Source of the DNA: Halanaerobium praevalens DSM 2228
GTDB taxonomy: Bacteria; Bacillota; Halanaerobiia; Halanaerobiales; Halanaerobiaceae
Direction: 5' to 3'
Length of the DNA stretch: 64,000 nucleotides
NCBI RefSeq assembly: GCF_000165465.1
Contig: NC_017455.1
Span: 310,001-374,000, forward strand
Each line of letters begins with the position of its first letter. The stretch's first letter is position 1. Shown here one piece after another: positions 16,809-24,479 of this stretch. Below the pieces are notes generated by a model. It saw nothing but the letters and a program-made list of their open reading frames with translations, was not told the origin of the DNA and did no database searches. Made by a program: the position numbers and the translations under genes.

Positions 16809-17474
16809 ATGAGCAATACTGCACTTGGACTAATAGAAACATATGGTTACACTGCTTCAGTAGAGGCTGCAGATGTCTGCTTAAAAGCTGCTAATGTTAG
16901 CCTTTCAGCCTGCAAAAAAGTTAGAGGTGGATTGGTTACAATTGAAATAATAGGAGATGTTGGTGCTGTTAAAGCAGCAATTGATGCTGCAGAAGCAGCA
17001 GTTCCCAGAGTTGGAAAATTAATTTCAACTCATGTAATTCCACGTCCAGCAGCAGAGCTCGATTCTATTTTAGGAGATAATAGTTTTAACTCGAAAACTG
17101 GCTCTGAGACTGAAAAAGAAGCACAAAAAGTAGAAAAGTCAGATCAAGCTGAAGTTGAAGCTGAAAATGAAGTTAAAACTGACAAAAAATCAGAAGCAAA
17201 GACTAAAGCTGAGACTAAAACTGATGCTCAGCCAGATTCTAGTTTAGAATCTAAGCAGAATAAAAAAGAAAAATCAAAGCCAAAAAAAGAAAAATCTGAG
17301 TCAAAAAAACAGCTAACTAAAAAAGAATTAAAAGAGCATAAGGTAGTTGAGCTGCGTTCTTTGGCTAGAGAAATAAAAAATATTAAACTAACTAATAAAG
17401 AAATTAAATATGCCCGTAAAAAAGAACTAATCAAAGCAATTTTAGATGCAAAAAGTAAAAGGAGTGATACTTAG
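16809..17474 (+). CDS. BMC-H shell protein with long charged linker and SAP/Rho-N-like tail (EutK-like)
   Basis: Residues 1-90 are a standard BMC-H domain ([49 protein letters not shown]). Residues about 100-170 form a low-complexity linker of alternating Glu, Lys, Ser and Thr. Residues about 172-220 form a compact helical tail, with LTKKELKEHKVVELRSLARE and ARKKELIKAILDA, that resembles SAP or Rho N-terminal nucleic-acid-binding helical modules. Enterobacterial EutK also has a BMC domain plus a C-terminal nucleic-acid-binding-type fold, but with a winged-helix character. Function of the tail is unproven. The stop codon overlaps the next gene's GTG by one base. Confidence 0.8.
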   Translation: MSNTALGLIETYGYTASVEAADVCLKAANVSLSACKKVRGGLVTIEIIGDVGAVKAAIDAAEAAVPRVGKLISTHVIPRPAAELDSILGDNSFNSKTGSETEKEAQKVEKSDQAEVEAENEVKTDKKSEAKTKAETKTDAQPDSSLESKQNKKEKSKPKKEKSESKKQLTKKELKEHKVVELRSLAREIKNIKLTNKEIKYARKKELIKAILDAKSKRSDT

Positions 17475-18943
17475 TGTTAGAAGATAGAGATTTAAAATCA
17501 ATTCAAATGGCAAGGAATTTGGTGCAAAAAGCAAAAAAGGCACAAAAAGAATTAGCAGAATATAGTCAAGAACAAATAGATAATTTAGTATCTGAGTTAG
17601 CAAAGGCAGCAGCAGCAGAAGCTCAGCCTTTAGCTGAGTTAGCAGTTAAAGATACTGGAATGGGTATAGTAGAAGATAAAGTAGAAAAAAATCTACTAGC
17701 TAGTACTGGTCTCTGGGATTATATTAAGGATATGAAAACAGTAGGTGTTGTTAGAGAAGATAGAGAAAAGAAAATTACTGAAGTAGCAAGCCCAATGGGA
17801 GTAATTGCAGCTTTAGTTCCTTCTACTAATCCAACTTCAACAACTATCTATAAATCATTAATTTCCTTAAAAGCAGCTAATGCAATTATCTTTAGTCCTC
17901 ATCCTTCTGCTCAAGAGTGTATTCAAAAAGCAGTAGATGTACTAAATAAAAAATTAGCAGAATTAGGTGCTCCAGAAGGACTAATTGGTTGCATGGATAT
18001 AGTTAGTCTTGAAGGAACAAGCGAACTAATGAGTCATGAAGATGTTTCCTTAATCTTAGCTACTGGTGGTTCAGCAATGGTTAAAGCCGCTTATAGCTCT
18101 GGAACTCCTGCTTTAGGTGTAGGTCCTGGTAACGTACCAGCCTTTATTGAAAGAAGTGCTGACCTAGATAAAGCTGTAGCAAGAATTATGCAGAGTAAAA
18201 CTTTTGATAATGGAACAATTTGTGCTTCTGAGCAGTCTGTTATAGTAGAAAGCTGCATTAAAGATGAAGTAGTTGAACTATTTAAAAAAGAAAACGCCTA
18301 CTTTCTCGATGCAGATGAGAGCAAAAAAGTTGAGGATGCTATCCAACCGGCGCACGGTGGGCTTAATGCAGCTATAGTTGGTAAATCAGCTCAAAAGATT
18401 GCTGAAATTGCAGGAATTGAGGTGCCAAGCAACTGCCGTGTTCTAATTAGTGAAACAGGTGGTGTTGGTCCTGATTATCCATTCTCTAGAGAAAAATTAG
18501 CTCCACTCTTAGGTTTCTATACAGTAGAAAACTGGGAAGAAGCGTGTGACTTATCAATGGAAATTCTAAATTATGGTGGACTTGGTCACTCTTTAGGAAT
18601 TCATAGTAAAAATGAAGAGGTTATTAGAGCTTTCTCACTTAAAAAACCTACTTCTAGAATGTTAGTTAATACTCCTACAGCTCTTGGAGCAACAGGAAAA
18701 ACTACTAACTTAGCTCCATCATTTACTTTAGGCTGTGGTTCTAAAGGTGGTAATGCTACTTCTGATAACATAACACCACTTAACTTATTTGATCGCAGAA
18801 GAATTGCTTATGGAGTTAGAGATGTAGAAACTTCTACACCTCAAACTCAAACTGCAACTTCTAATTCTAATCTTAAAGATAGTGGAGAAGAAGAATTAGA
18901 CATTATTATCGATAAGATCTTAGAAAAATTATCTCAGAAATAA
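17474..18943 (+). CDS. eutE: CoA-acylating acetaldehyde dehydrogenase
   Basis: The 489-residue aldehyde dehydrogenase has catalytic Cys near residue 250 in FDNGTICASEQS, an NAD-binding region with VPSTNPTSTTIYKSL, and a GPGNVPAFIERSADLDKA motif. These are typical of EutE/PduP enzymes, which oxidise acetaldehyde to acetyl-CoA with NAD+ inside the shell. It is about 20 residues longer than enterobacterial EutE; the C-terminus is an acidic amphipathic helix (EEELDIIIDKILEKLSQK) after a Thr/Ser linker, which looks like an encapsulation peptide. GTG is the start codon, behind AAAAGGAGTGATAC. Confidence 0.94.
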   Translation: MLEDRDLKSIQMARNLVQKAKKAQKELAEYSQEQIDNLVSELAKAAAAEAQPLAELAVKDTGMGIVEDKVEKNLLASTGLWDYIKDMKTVGVVREDREKKITEVASPMGVIAALVPSTNPTSTTIYKSLISLKAANAIIFSPHPSAQECIQKAVDVLNKKLAELGAPEGLIGCMDIVSLEGTSELMSHEDVSLILATGGSAMVKAAYSSGTPALGVGPGNVPAFIERSADLDKAVARIMQSKTFDNGTICASEQSVIVESCIKDEVVELFKKENAYFLDADESKKVEDAIQPAHGGLNAAIVGKSAQKIAEIAGIEVPSNCRVLISETGGVGPDYPFSREKLAPLLGFYTVENWEEACDLSMEILNYGGLGHSLGIHSKNEEVIRAFSLKKPTSRMLVNTPTALGATGKTTNLAPSFTLGCGSKGGNATSDNITPLNLFDRRRIAYGVRDVETSTPQTQTATSNSNLKDSGEEELDIIIDKILEKLSQK

Positions 18944-19016
18944 GCTGAATATAATTAGGTATTAACTTAGAAATAAGTCAAAAATAAATTAAAAATAAAC
19001 TTAGGAGGAATATATA

Positions 19017-19295
19017 ATGGCAAATTCAAATGCATTAGGATTAATCGAAACAAGAGGTTTAGTTGGATCAGTAGAGGCAGCAGACGCAATGGTGAAAGCA
19101 GCTAATGTTACTTTAATCGGTAAAGAGCATGTAGGTGGCGGACTTGTAACTGTTATGGTTAGAGGTGATGTTGGTGCAGTTAAAGCAGCAACAGACGCTG
19201 GTGCAGCAGCAGCAGAAAGAGTTGGAGAATTAATTTCTGTTCATGTAATTCCAAGACCACACAATGAAGTTGAAATTATTTTACCACAAAAATAA
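19017..19295 (+). CDS. eutM: EutM-type hexameric BMC-H shell protein
   Basis: This 92-residue single BMC domain is close to EutM/Pdu[57 protein letters not shown] and [14 protein letters not shown]. It forms the main hexagonal tiles of the shell; the residues near GGGLV line the small central pore for substrate passage. A strong AGGAGG lies before the ATG and a GC-rich hairpin after the stop, as expected for the most abundant protein of the operon. Its closest relative in the window is the gene at 22992-23285. Confidence 0.95.
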   Translation: MANSNALGLIETRGLVGSVEAADAMVKAANVTLIGKEHVGGGLVTVMVRGDVGAVKAATDAGAAAAERVGELISVHVIPRPHNEVEIILPQK

Positions 19296-19305
19296 TAAAT
19301 AATAC

Positions 19306-19345
19306 TTTAGCCGGGCCAGCATTAAGTTGTTTGGCCCGGATTAAA
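19306..19345 (+). other. GC-rich intercistronic hairpin after eutM
   Basis: CCGGGCC (19311-19317) pairs with GGCCCGG (19333-19339), extended by A/T pairs outside. No T run follows on the plus strand (ATTAAAAAAGG follows), so it is probably not an efficient terminator. It may protect the eutM messenger 3' end or set lower expression of eutT onward. Confidence 0.6.
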
Positions 19346-19361
19346 AAAGGAATGATTTACT

Positions 19362-20180
19362 GTGGATTTAATAACCGAAAGTAAACTTAGAGAACTAGCT
19401 AAAAAAAGTGGTTTAGAAAATTTAGAGATCAAAGAAAACACTATTATTACACCTTCTGCTCGCCAGTATTTAAGAGATAAAAAAATAAAATTACCTGGTG
19501 AAAAGCAAAAAAAAGCAGAAGCTAGTAAAGAAAAAACTAAAAACCAGTCAGAAACAAAAACAAATGATTCAGATCAAATTAGCAAAGGTAGAGCTAAAGT
19601 TGATAAAAAGTCAGCTGATTTTAAATATCAATCATATTATTCTGGAGCTTATTTTAAAGAAAAACCAGAAGCTATGACTCAAATATTTGCTAATAAATTA
19701 GTTTACAAAGATCATCCACTTATTGAATACCGAGGTAAATTGGATAGTTTCCAATCTCAAATTTTAGAAGTGATGCTAGTAGTTGAAACAGAAGAAATTC
19801 CTGGGCTTTATCAGGACTTAGAAGAAAGCTTAGAGATTATGAGAAATGTCTTAGCAGCTGAAGTAAGAGATCAAGAATTAAAGTTAGACACTATAATCGG
19901 TCTCACAGCAGCAGAGATAAGAGCAAGATCGCATAATCCACAAAAATATTTCTCTGTTAAACATATTTTACCAAGTACAGATCTGGGGAAAATTTTAATC
20001 AAATTAAATAGTTTGCGTAGTTCTGTCCGTGAGGTAGAAATTGCAGCAGTTAAAGCTTTTAGAGATGAAAAAGGAATTAAGCGTCCAGATATTATTAAGG
20101 CTTTAAATAGGATGAGTAGTGTTTTTTATGTAATGATGTGTAAATATCAAGCTGGAAAATATAAAAAAGAGGTGATTTGA
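19362..20180 (+). CDS. eutT: EutT-type ATP:cob(I)alamin adenosyltransferase
   Basis: The 272-residue protein matches EutT in order and length: ITPSARQYLRDKKIKL near residue 30, a charged linker, a helical core with YRGKLDSFQSQILEVML, GLTAAEIRARSHNPQ, and RPDIIKALNRMSSVFYVMM near the C-terminus. It makes adenosylcobalamin for EutBC. The enterobacterial enzymes carry a His-Cys-Cys-Cys metal motif after the linker; here that segment (KYQSYYSGAYFKEKPEAM) contains no cysteine. The start is GTG behind AAGGAATGA. Its stop codon TGA overlaps the ATG of pduL. Confidence 0.9.
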   Translation: MDLITESKLRELAKKSGLENLEIKENTIITPSARQYLRDKKIKLPGEKQKKAEASKEKTKNQSETKTNDSDQISKGRAKVDKKSADFKYQSYYSGAYFKEKPEAMTQIFANKLVYKDHPLIEYRGKLDSFQSQILEVMLVVETEEIPGLYQDLEESLEIMRNVLAAEVRDQELKLDTIIGLTAAEIRARSHNPQKYFSVKHILPSTDLGKILIKLNSLRSSVREVEIAAVKAFRDEKGIKRPDIIKALNRMSSVFYVMMCKYQAGKYKKEVI

Positions 20181-20836
20181 TGGAAGAACAAGCATTAAGA
20201 AAAGAAATTAAAAACTTGATTTTAAAAATGCGTGAAGACAATCAGAAAAATTTAATTCCCATTGAGGCCTCAGGTAGACATATACATTTAAGTCAAGCAG
20301 ATGTTGAAAAATTATTTGGTGAAGGCTATCAATTAACTCCCCGCAGAGAACTTTCTCAACCAGGTCAATTTTTGGCAGAAGAGAAACTGCGTTTAATTGG
20401 ACCTAAAAGTGTAGTGAAAAATGTTGCAGTTTTAGGACCAGCTAGAAAATCAACACAGGTAGAGCTTTCTCAGACTGATGCAGTTGGTCTAGGAGTTAAA
20501 GCACCTTTAAGATTATCTGGTAATACTGAAGATACAGCCTCTCTTTTTATTGCATCTGCTAAAAATGTCGTTAAACTTGAGGAAGGTGCAATTATTGCTA
20601 AAAGACATATTCACATGACTCCAGAAGATGCAGCTAAATTAGATGTAGAAGATGGAGAAATTGTTAATGTTGAGGCATTAACAACTAGACCTGTAATTTT
20701 CAAAGATGTTTTAGTAAGGGTAAATGAAAATTATAAATTGAATATGCACTTAGATTATGATGAAGCTAATGCCTGTTTATTACAAAAAGGTGATTGTGGT
20801 AAAGTAATTAAAACAGGAAAACATGCTAATGATTGA
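20180..20836 (+). CDS. pduL: PduL-type phosphotransacylase
   Basis: The 218-residue product has two PduL beta-barrel domains with the metal-binding histidine motifs ASGRHIHLSQADVE (near residue 32) and AKRHIHMTPEDA (near 140), plus MHLDYDEANAC near the C-terminus. It exchanges CoA for phosphate to give acetyl-phosphate, recycling CoA inside the shell, and here takes the role that EutD has in enterobacteria. The N-terminal helix EIKNLILKMRE resembles an encapsulation peptide. The ATG at 20180 overlaps the eutT stop and has GAGGTG upstream; a TTG one codon earlier is less likely. Confidence 0.94.
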   Translation: MEEQALRKEIKNLILKMREDNQKNLIPIEASGRHIHLSQADVEKLFGEGYQLTPRRELSQPGQFLAEEKLRLIGPKSVVKNVAVLGPARKSTQVELSQTDAVGLGVKAPLRLSGNTEDTASLFIASAKNVVKLEEGAIIAKRHIHMTPEDAAKLDVEDGEIVNVEALTTRPVIFKDVLVRVNENYKLNMHLDYDEANACLLQKGDCGKVIKTGKHAND

Positions 20837-21662
20837 TTTAAAAAAAGTAGATGAGCTAGTAAAAAAAGTTGAAGCAAGTCGACATCAGAACCTCAATTGT
20901 GATGGTGAAAAATTAAATGCTGCCGAGCTTAAAGTAGGGGTAGACCTTGGTACAGCATATATTGGAATTGTTGTTTTAAATGCTGACAATCAACCTTTAG
21001 CTTGCGAATTAGAAGCAGCCGAAGTTGTAAGAGATGGTTTAGTTGTGGACTATATGGGAGCAATTACTATAGTTAGAAGACTAAAAGAAAAACTGGAAAA
21101 CAGACTTGGAGTAGAACTTCAACAAGCTGCTATTGCAGTTCCATCAGAAACATCTGAAGCTGATAGTAAAACTCATAAACATGTTGTAGAGGCAACAGGA
21201 ATGGAAGTTCTAAATACTTTAGATGAACCATCAGCAGCTAACTCTGTTTTAAATGTAAAAAATGGAGCAGTAGTTGATATTGGTGGTGGAACAACTGGTA
21301 TTTCCATTTTTGAAAATGGTGAGTTAGTAAAGACCGCTGATGAAGCAACAGGTGGAACTCATTTAACTTTAACTATTGCTGGTAACTATAAAATTGATTT
21401 TGCAGAAGCAGATAAATTAAAAGTAGACCCAGCCAAACAAGCAGATGTTTATTCTATTGTACTGCCAGTGCTTAATAAAATTGGGAGTATAGTAAAAGAT
21501 AAAGCAGCTGAGCATCAAGTTGAAGAATTATATCTTGTTGGAGGTACTAGCTGTTTAAAGGGAATAGAAAAAGCTATTGAATCAGAAACAGCGATTAAAA
21601 GCTTTAAACCAGAAAATCCCTTTTTAGTAACCCCACTTGGTATAGCCTTAAACTGTTTGTAA
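20829..21662 (+). CDS. eutJ: EutJ, Hsp70/actin-like chaperone
   Basis: The product is 277 residues, with the actin-like ATPase motifs VGVDLGTAYIGIVVL near residue 37, VVDIGGGTTGISIFENG near 146 and LVGGTSCLKGIEKAI near 235. EutJ is a conserved member of ethanolamine operons and is thought to assist assembly or maintenance of the lyase or compartment. The coding region overlaps the end of pduL by 8 bases. ATG 20829 is preferred over ATG 20823 because of its better spacing from CAGGAAA. Confidence 0.92.
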   Translation: MIDLKKVDELVKKVEASRHQNLNCDGEKLNAAELKVGVDLGTAYIGIVVLNADNQPLACELEAAEVVRDGLVVDYMGAITIVRRLKEKLENRLGVELQQAAIAVPSETSEADSKTHKHVVEATGMEVLNTLDEPSAANSVLNVKNGAVVDIGGGTTGISIFENGELVKTADEATGGTHLTLTIAGNYKIDFAEADKLKVDPAKQADVYSIVLPVLNKIGSIVKDKAAEHQVEELYLVGGTSCLKGIEKAIESETAIKSFKPENPFLVTPLGIALNCL

Positions 21663-21686
21663 TTTTAAAGTCGGAGGTGATTATCT

Positions 21687-22382
21687 TTGCAAAAAGAAGA
21701 GTTTATTGAAACTATTGTGAAAGAAGTTTTAAAAAAATTGAATGATCAATCTGACAACTCAAAAAATGAATTCGAGAAAGAAAAGATTTTATTAAGTCAA
21801 AAAGCAGATTTTCAATTTGCTCAGTCCTTTAGAGAAAAATATGAATTAATTGAAATAGAAGCAGAAAATGAAGTTGCTGATTTTGCAGATGTAGAAAATT
21901 TGATTATTACCCAGCTGGATCTTAAAAGCTTAATTGAACTTGCAGAATTAATTCAAGTTGAGGCTCAACTTGAATTTATAGTTAAATTTCTGTTTGAGGG
22001 TAAAAACATTTATATAATTGAAGAGGGTCTAAGTTACCGCAATTATCATGGTAATGTACCTCAAGCTTTATATGATAAATTAATTAAAGCTGAGGAAAAA
22101 TTAAAAAGTTATGGTTTTGTTTTTCTAGGCTTAAATCAATTAGCAGCTGAATTAGAAATGAAAAATGAGTCTAAAAATTCTACTCCTAATCATTTAGAAA
22201 CTAAAACACAGAGCGAATATTTTAGACTTGATAAAAAACTGATTGACTTATCTATAATTCAAAAACTTTATCAAAAAAATCATTCTAAATTTGAAATTCC
22301 CCAAAGTAGTATAGTAACCGCACTAGCAAAAGACTATATTAAAGATCAAAAAATTGAGATAGAATATATAGAAGGAAGGTAG
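21687..22382 (+). CDS. Ethanolamine-operon conserved hypothetical protein
   Basis: The 231-residue protein has no motif I can assign to a catalytic family. It resembles in size and position a conserved hypothetical family that recurs in Firmicute ethanolamine operons (TIGR02536-like, from memory). The N-terminus (EFIETIVKEVLKKLN) is an amphipathic helix like that of EutC and is followed by a polar linker, so it may be cargo targeted to the lumen. The middle region has alternating hydrophobic segments consistent with an alpha/beta fold (LIITQLDLKSLIELAELIQ; KFLFEGKNIYIIEEGL). TTG at 21687 is the start behind CGGAGGTGATTATC. Function unknown. Confidence 0.7.
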   Translation: MQKEEFIETIVKEVLKKLNDQSDNSKNEFEKEKILLSQKADFQFAQSFREKYELIEIEAENEVADFADVENLIITQLDLKSLIELAELIQVEAQLEFIVKFLFEGKNIYIIEEGLSYRNYHGNVPQALYDKLIKAEEKLKSYGFVFLGLNQLAAELEMKNESKNSTPNHLETKTQSEYFRLDKKLIDLSIIQKLYQKNHSKFEIPQSSIVTALAKDYIKDQKIEIEYIEGR

Positions 22383-22388
22383 TTTACA

Positions 22389-22676
22389 ATGATTATTGGT
22401 AAAGTAATTGGTAATGTCTGGGCAACTAGAAAAGATGAAAACTTAAATGGATTTAAGTTTATGGTAGTTGAGCCTTTGGATCACAGCAGCCGTGAAATTA
22501 ACAAATCTACTTTTGTAGCTGTTGATCAAATCGGAGCTGGAGTTGGCGAGACTGTTTTAGTTGTTAATGGTAGTTCAGCTCGCCGCAGTTTATGTCAGGG
22601 AGATCTACCAGTTGATGCTTCAATTATTGGAATTATAGACAAAGTTGAGATTAGTCCAGAATTTAAAGATGACTAA
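22389..22676 (+). CDS. eutN: EutN/CcmL-type BMC-P vertex protein
   Basis: The 95-residue protein is a single EutN/CcmL beta-barrel: IIGKVIGNVWATRKDENLNG, FMVVEPLD, VAVDQIGAGVGETVLVVNGSSARR and DASIIGIIDKVEI. Pentamers of this family cap the twelve vertices of the polyhedral shell. It is the only BMC-P gene in the window, so it must serve every vertex. It lies six bases after the preceding stop; GGAAGG precedes the ATG. Confidence 0.94.
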   Translation: MIIGKVIGNVWATRKDENLNGFKFMVVEPLDHSSREINKSTFVAVDQIGAGVGETVLVVNGSSARRSLCQGDLPVDASIIGIIDKVEISPEFKDD

Positions 22677-22717
22677 AAATTTTCTTTAGCCGAATGAAAT
22701 TAAGTGAGGGGATAAAA

Positions 22718-22978
22718 GTGGCAAAAAATTTAATTACTAAAAAAACTTTAAATAAAAAAGCTTTAGCTGAGTCATCACTGATTTATATTTTCGCAGATGA
22801 TTTAATTACCCCAGGAGCTAAAGATTTAATTCGTGAAAAAAAATTAAGATGTAAATATATAAAAAAAGAAGAACTAAAAGTAGAAATTAGAAAAATTATT
22901 GAAGAACTAACTACAGATCAGTTTAGTTCAGAAAAAAAGGAAAAAATTATAAAAAGTATTTTAGCTAAAATAATTTAA
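22718..22978 (+). CDS. Small eut-operon protein with an ITPxAxxxxREKxL motif
   Basis: The 86-residue basic protein contains [25 protein letters not shown]. This recalls the short N-terminal segment shared by EutT (here ITPSARQYLRDKKIKL) and EutQ. The C-terminus is helical ([14 protein letters not shown]) and could bind a shell or enzyme partner. GTG 22718 is preferred over ATG 22694 because GAGGGGAT lies just before it. It sits between eutN and a BMC-H gene. I do not recognise a function; it may be a reduced EutQ-like or PduM-like structural factor. Confidence 0.65.
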   Translation: MAKNLITKKTLNKKALAESSLIYIFADDLITPGAKDLIREKKLRCKYIKKEELKVEIRKIIEELTTDQFSSEKKEKIIKSILAKII

Positions 22979-22991
22979 GGAGGAATTTATT

Positions 22992-23285
22992 ATGGCTTCT
23001 AGAGAAGCATTAGGAAAAGTAGAAACAAGAGGTTTGGTAGCATCAATTGAAGCAGCAGATGCAATGGTTAAAGCAGCAAATGTTACTTTAATTGGCAAAG
23101 AGTTAATTGGTAGTGGTTATGTAACAGTGATGGTTCGCGGAGATGTTGGTGCAGTTAAAGCAGCTACAGATGCAGGTGCAGCTGCAGCAGCTAATATTGG
23201 AGAGTTAGTTTCTGTACATGTTATTCCAAGACCACACACTGAACTTGACGCAATTTTACCTCAAAGCCCTGAAAGTGCTGAGTAA
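22992..23285 (+). CDS. Second EutM/PduA-type BMC-H shell protein
   Basis: The product is 97 residues, a single BMC domain very similar to the 19017-19295 protein ([63 protein letters not shown]). A visible difference is at the pore loop: IGSGYV here, in place of VGGGLV. The two paralogues could form mixed facets with different pore properties. AAGGAGG precedes the ATG. A 52-base gap with no clear hairpin separates it from eutH. Confidence 0.93.
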   Translation: MASREALGKVETRGLVASIEAADAMVKAANVTLIGKELIGSGYVTVMVRGDVGAVKAATDAGAAAAANIGELVSVHVIPRPHTELDAILPQSPESAE

Positions 23286-23337
23286 CTTTAAAAATAATTT
23301 AAATTTAAAAATACAGTAAAAAAAGGAGAAAACATAT

Positions 23338-24456
23338 ATGAGTGTAAATGAAATTATTGTCCATATTATGGTATTGTTCATGATTTTAGGTGCCTTAGAC
23401 AAAATTATCGGGAATAAATATGGTTTAGGTGCTAAATTTGATGAAGGTATAGAATCTATGGGTCCTCTGGCAGTAGCTATGGTTGGTGTAGTATCTCTAG
23501 CTCCAGTTTTAGCTAATATTTTAAGACCAATCGTTGTTCCTCTTTATTCATTTTTAGGTGCTGATCCAGCTATGTTTGCTGGTTCATTACTTGCTAATGA
23601 TATGGGTGGATATCCTCTAGCAATGGAGTTAGCACAGACTCAAGAAGCTGGCCTTTTTTCTGGTCTGATTTTAGGGGCTATGCTTGGTCCAACAATCGTT
23701 TTTACAATTCCTGTAGCTTTAGGAATTATTGATAAAAAAGATCATCAGTTTTTAGCTAAAGGTGTTTTAGCTGGGATTATTACAATTCCAATTGGTTGTT
23801 TAGTTGGTGGTTTTGTAGCAGGTTTTGATATGGGAATGATTATTAGTAATTTGCTTCCTATTATTTTAGTTTCTGCTCTAATTGCAATTGGTTTATGGAT
23901 AATGCCAGAAAAAATGATCAAAGGTTTTACCCATTTTGGTAGAGGGGTAGTAATTGTAATTACTATTGGAACAGCTGCTATTATTACTGAAACTTTAACA
24001 GGTATTGTTATTATTCCTGGTATGGCACCTGTTTGGGATGGAATTGAAATTGTAGGAAGTATAGCTATTATGTTAGCTGGAGCTTTCCCAATGGTTCATT
24101 TTATTACTAAAGTATTTAAAAAGCCTTTACTGAAAGCTGGTAAAGCTCTTGGAATGAACGAGAATGGCTCAGCCGGTATGATTGCAACTATGGCTAATGT
24201 TATTCCAATGTTTAAAATTCTAAACCAAATGGAAGATAAAGGAAAAGTATTAAACATAGCTTTTGCTGTAAGTGCTGCCTTTGTTTTTGGAGACCACTTA
24301 GGTTTTACTGCTGGGGTAAATAGAGAAATGATTTTCCCAATGATGGTTGGTAAGTTAGTAGCTGGTCTTACAGCTGTAATGCTTGCTCTTTATATTGCTA
24401 ATAAAGTCGAAGTAAATATTGAGACTGAAAGTGAAGTTTCTGAAAAAACAAATTAG
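23338..24456 (+). CDS. eutH: EutH ethanolamine permease
   Basis: The 372-residue membrane protein has about ten or more hydrophobic segments and EutH-specific text such as GAKFDEGIESMGPLAVAMVG, LLANDMGGYPLAMELA and FVFGDHLGFTAGVN. It imports ethanolamine (or facilitates ethanolamine diffusion at low pH) across the cytoplasmic membrane and supplies the microcompartment. AAAAGGAG precedes the ATG at suitable spacing. It is followed after 23 bases by pduS. Confidence 0.95.
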   Translation: MSVNEIIVHIMVLFMILGALDKIIGNKYGLGAKFDEGIESMGPLAVAMVGVVSLAPVLANILRPIVVPLYSFLGADPAMFAGSLLANDMGGYPLAMELAQTQEAGLFSGLILGAMLGPTIVFTIPVALGIIDKKDHQFLAKGVLAGIITIPIGCLVGGFVAGFDMGMIISNLLPIILVSALIAIGLWIMPEKMIKGFTHFGRGVVIVITIGTAAIITETLTGIVIIPGMAPVWDGIEIVGSIAIMLAGAFPMVHFITKVFKKPLLKAGKALGMNENGSAGMIATMANVIPMFKILNQMEDKGKVLNIAFAVSAAFVFGDHLGFTAGVNREMIFPMMVGKLVAGLTAVMLALYIANKVEVNIETESEVSEKTN

Positions 24457-24479
24457 TTTTCATAAAAGGAGTAGTTTTT

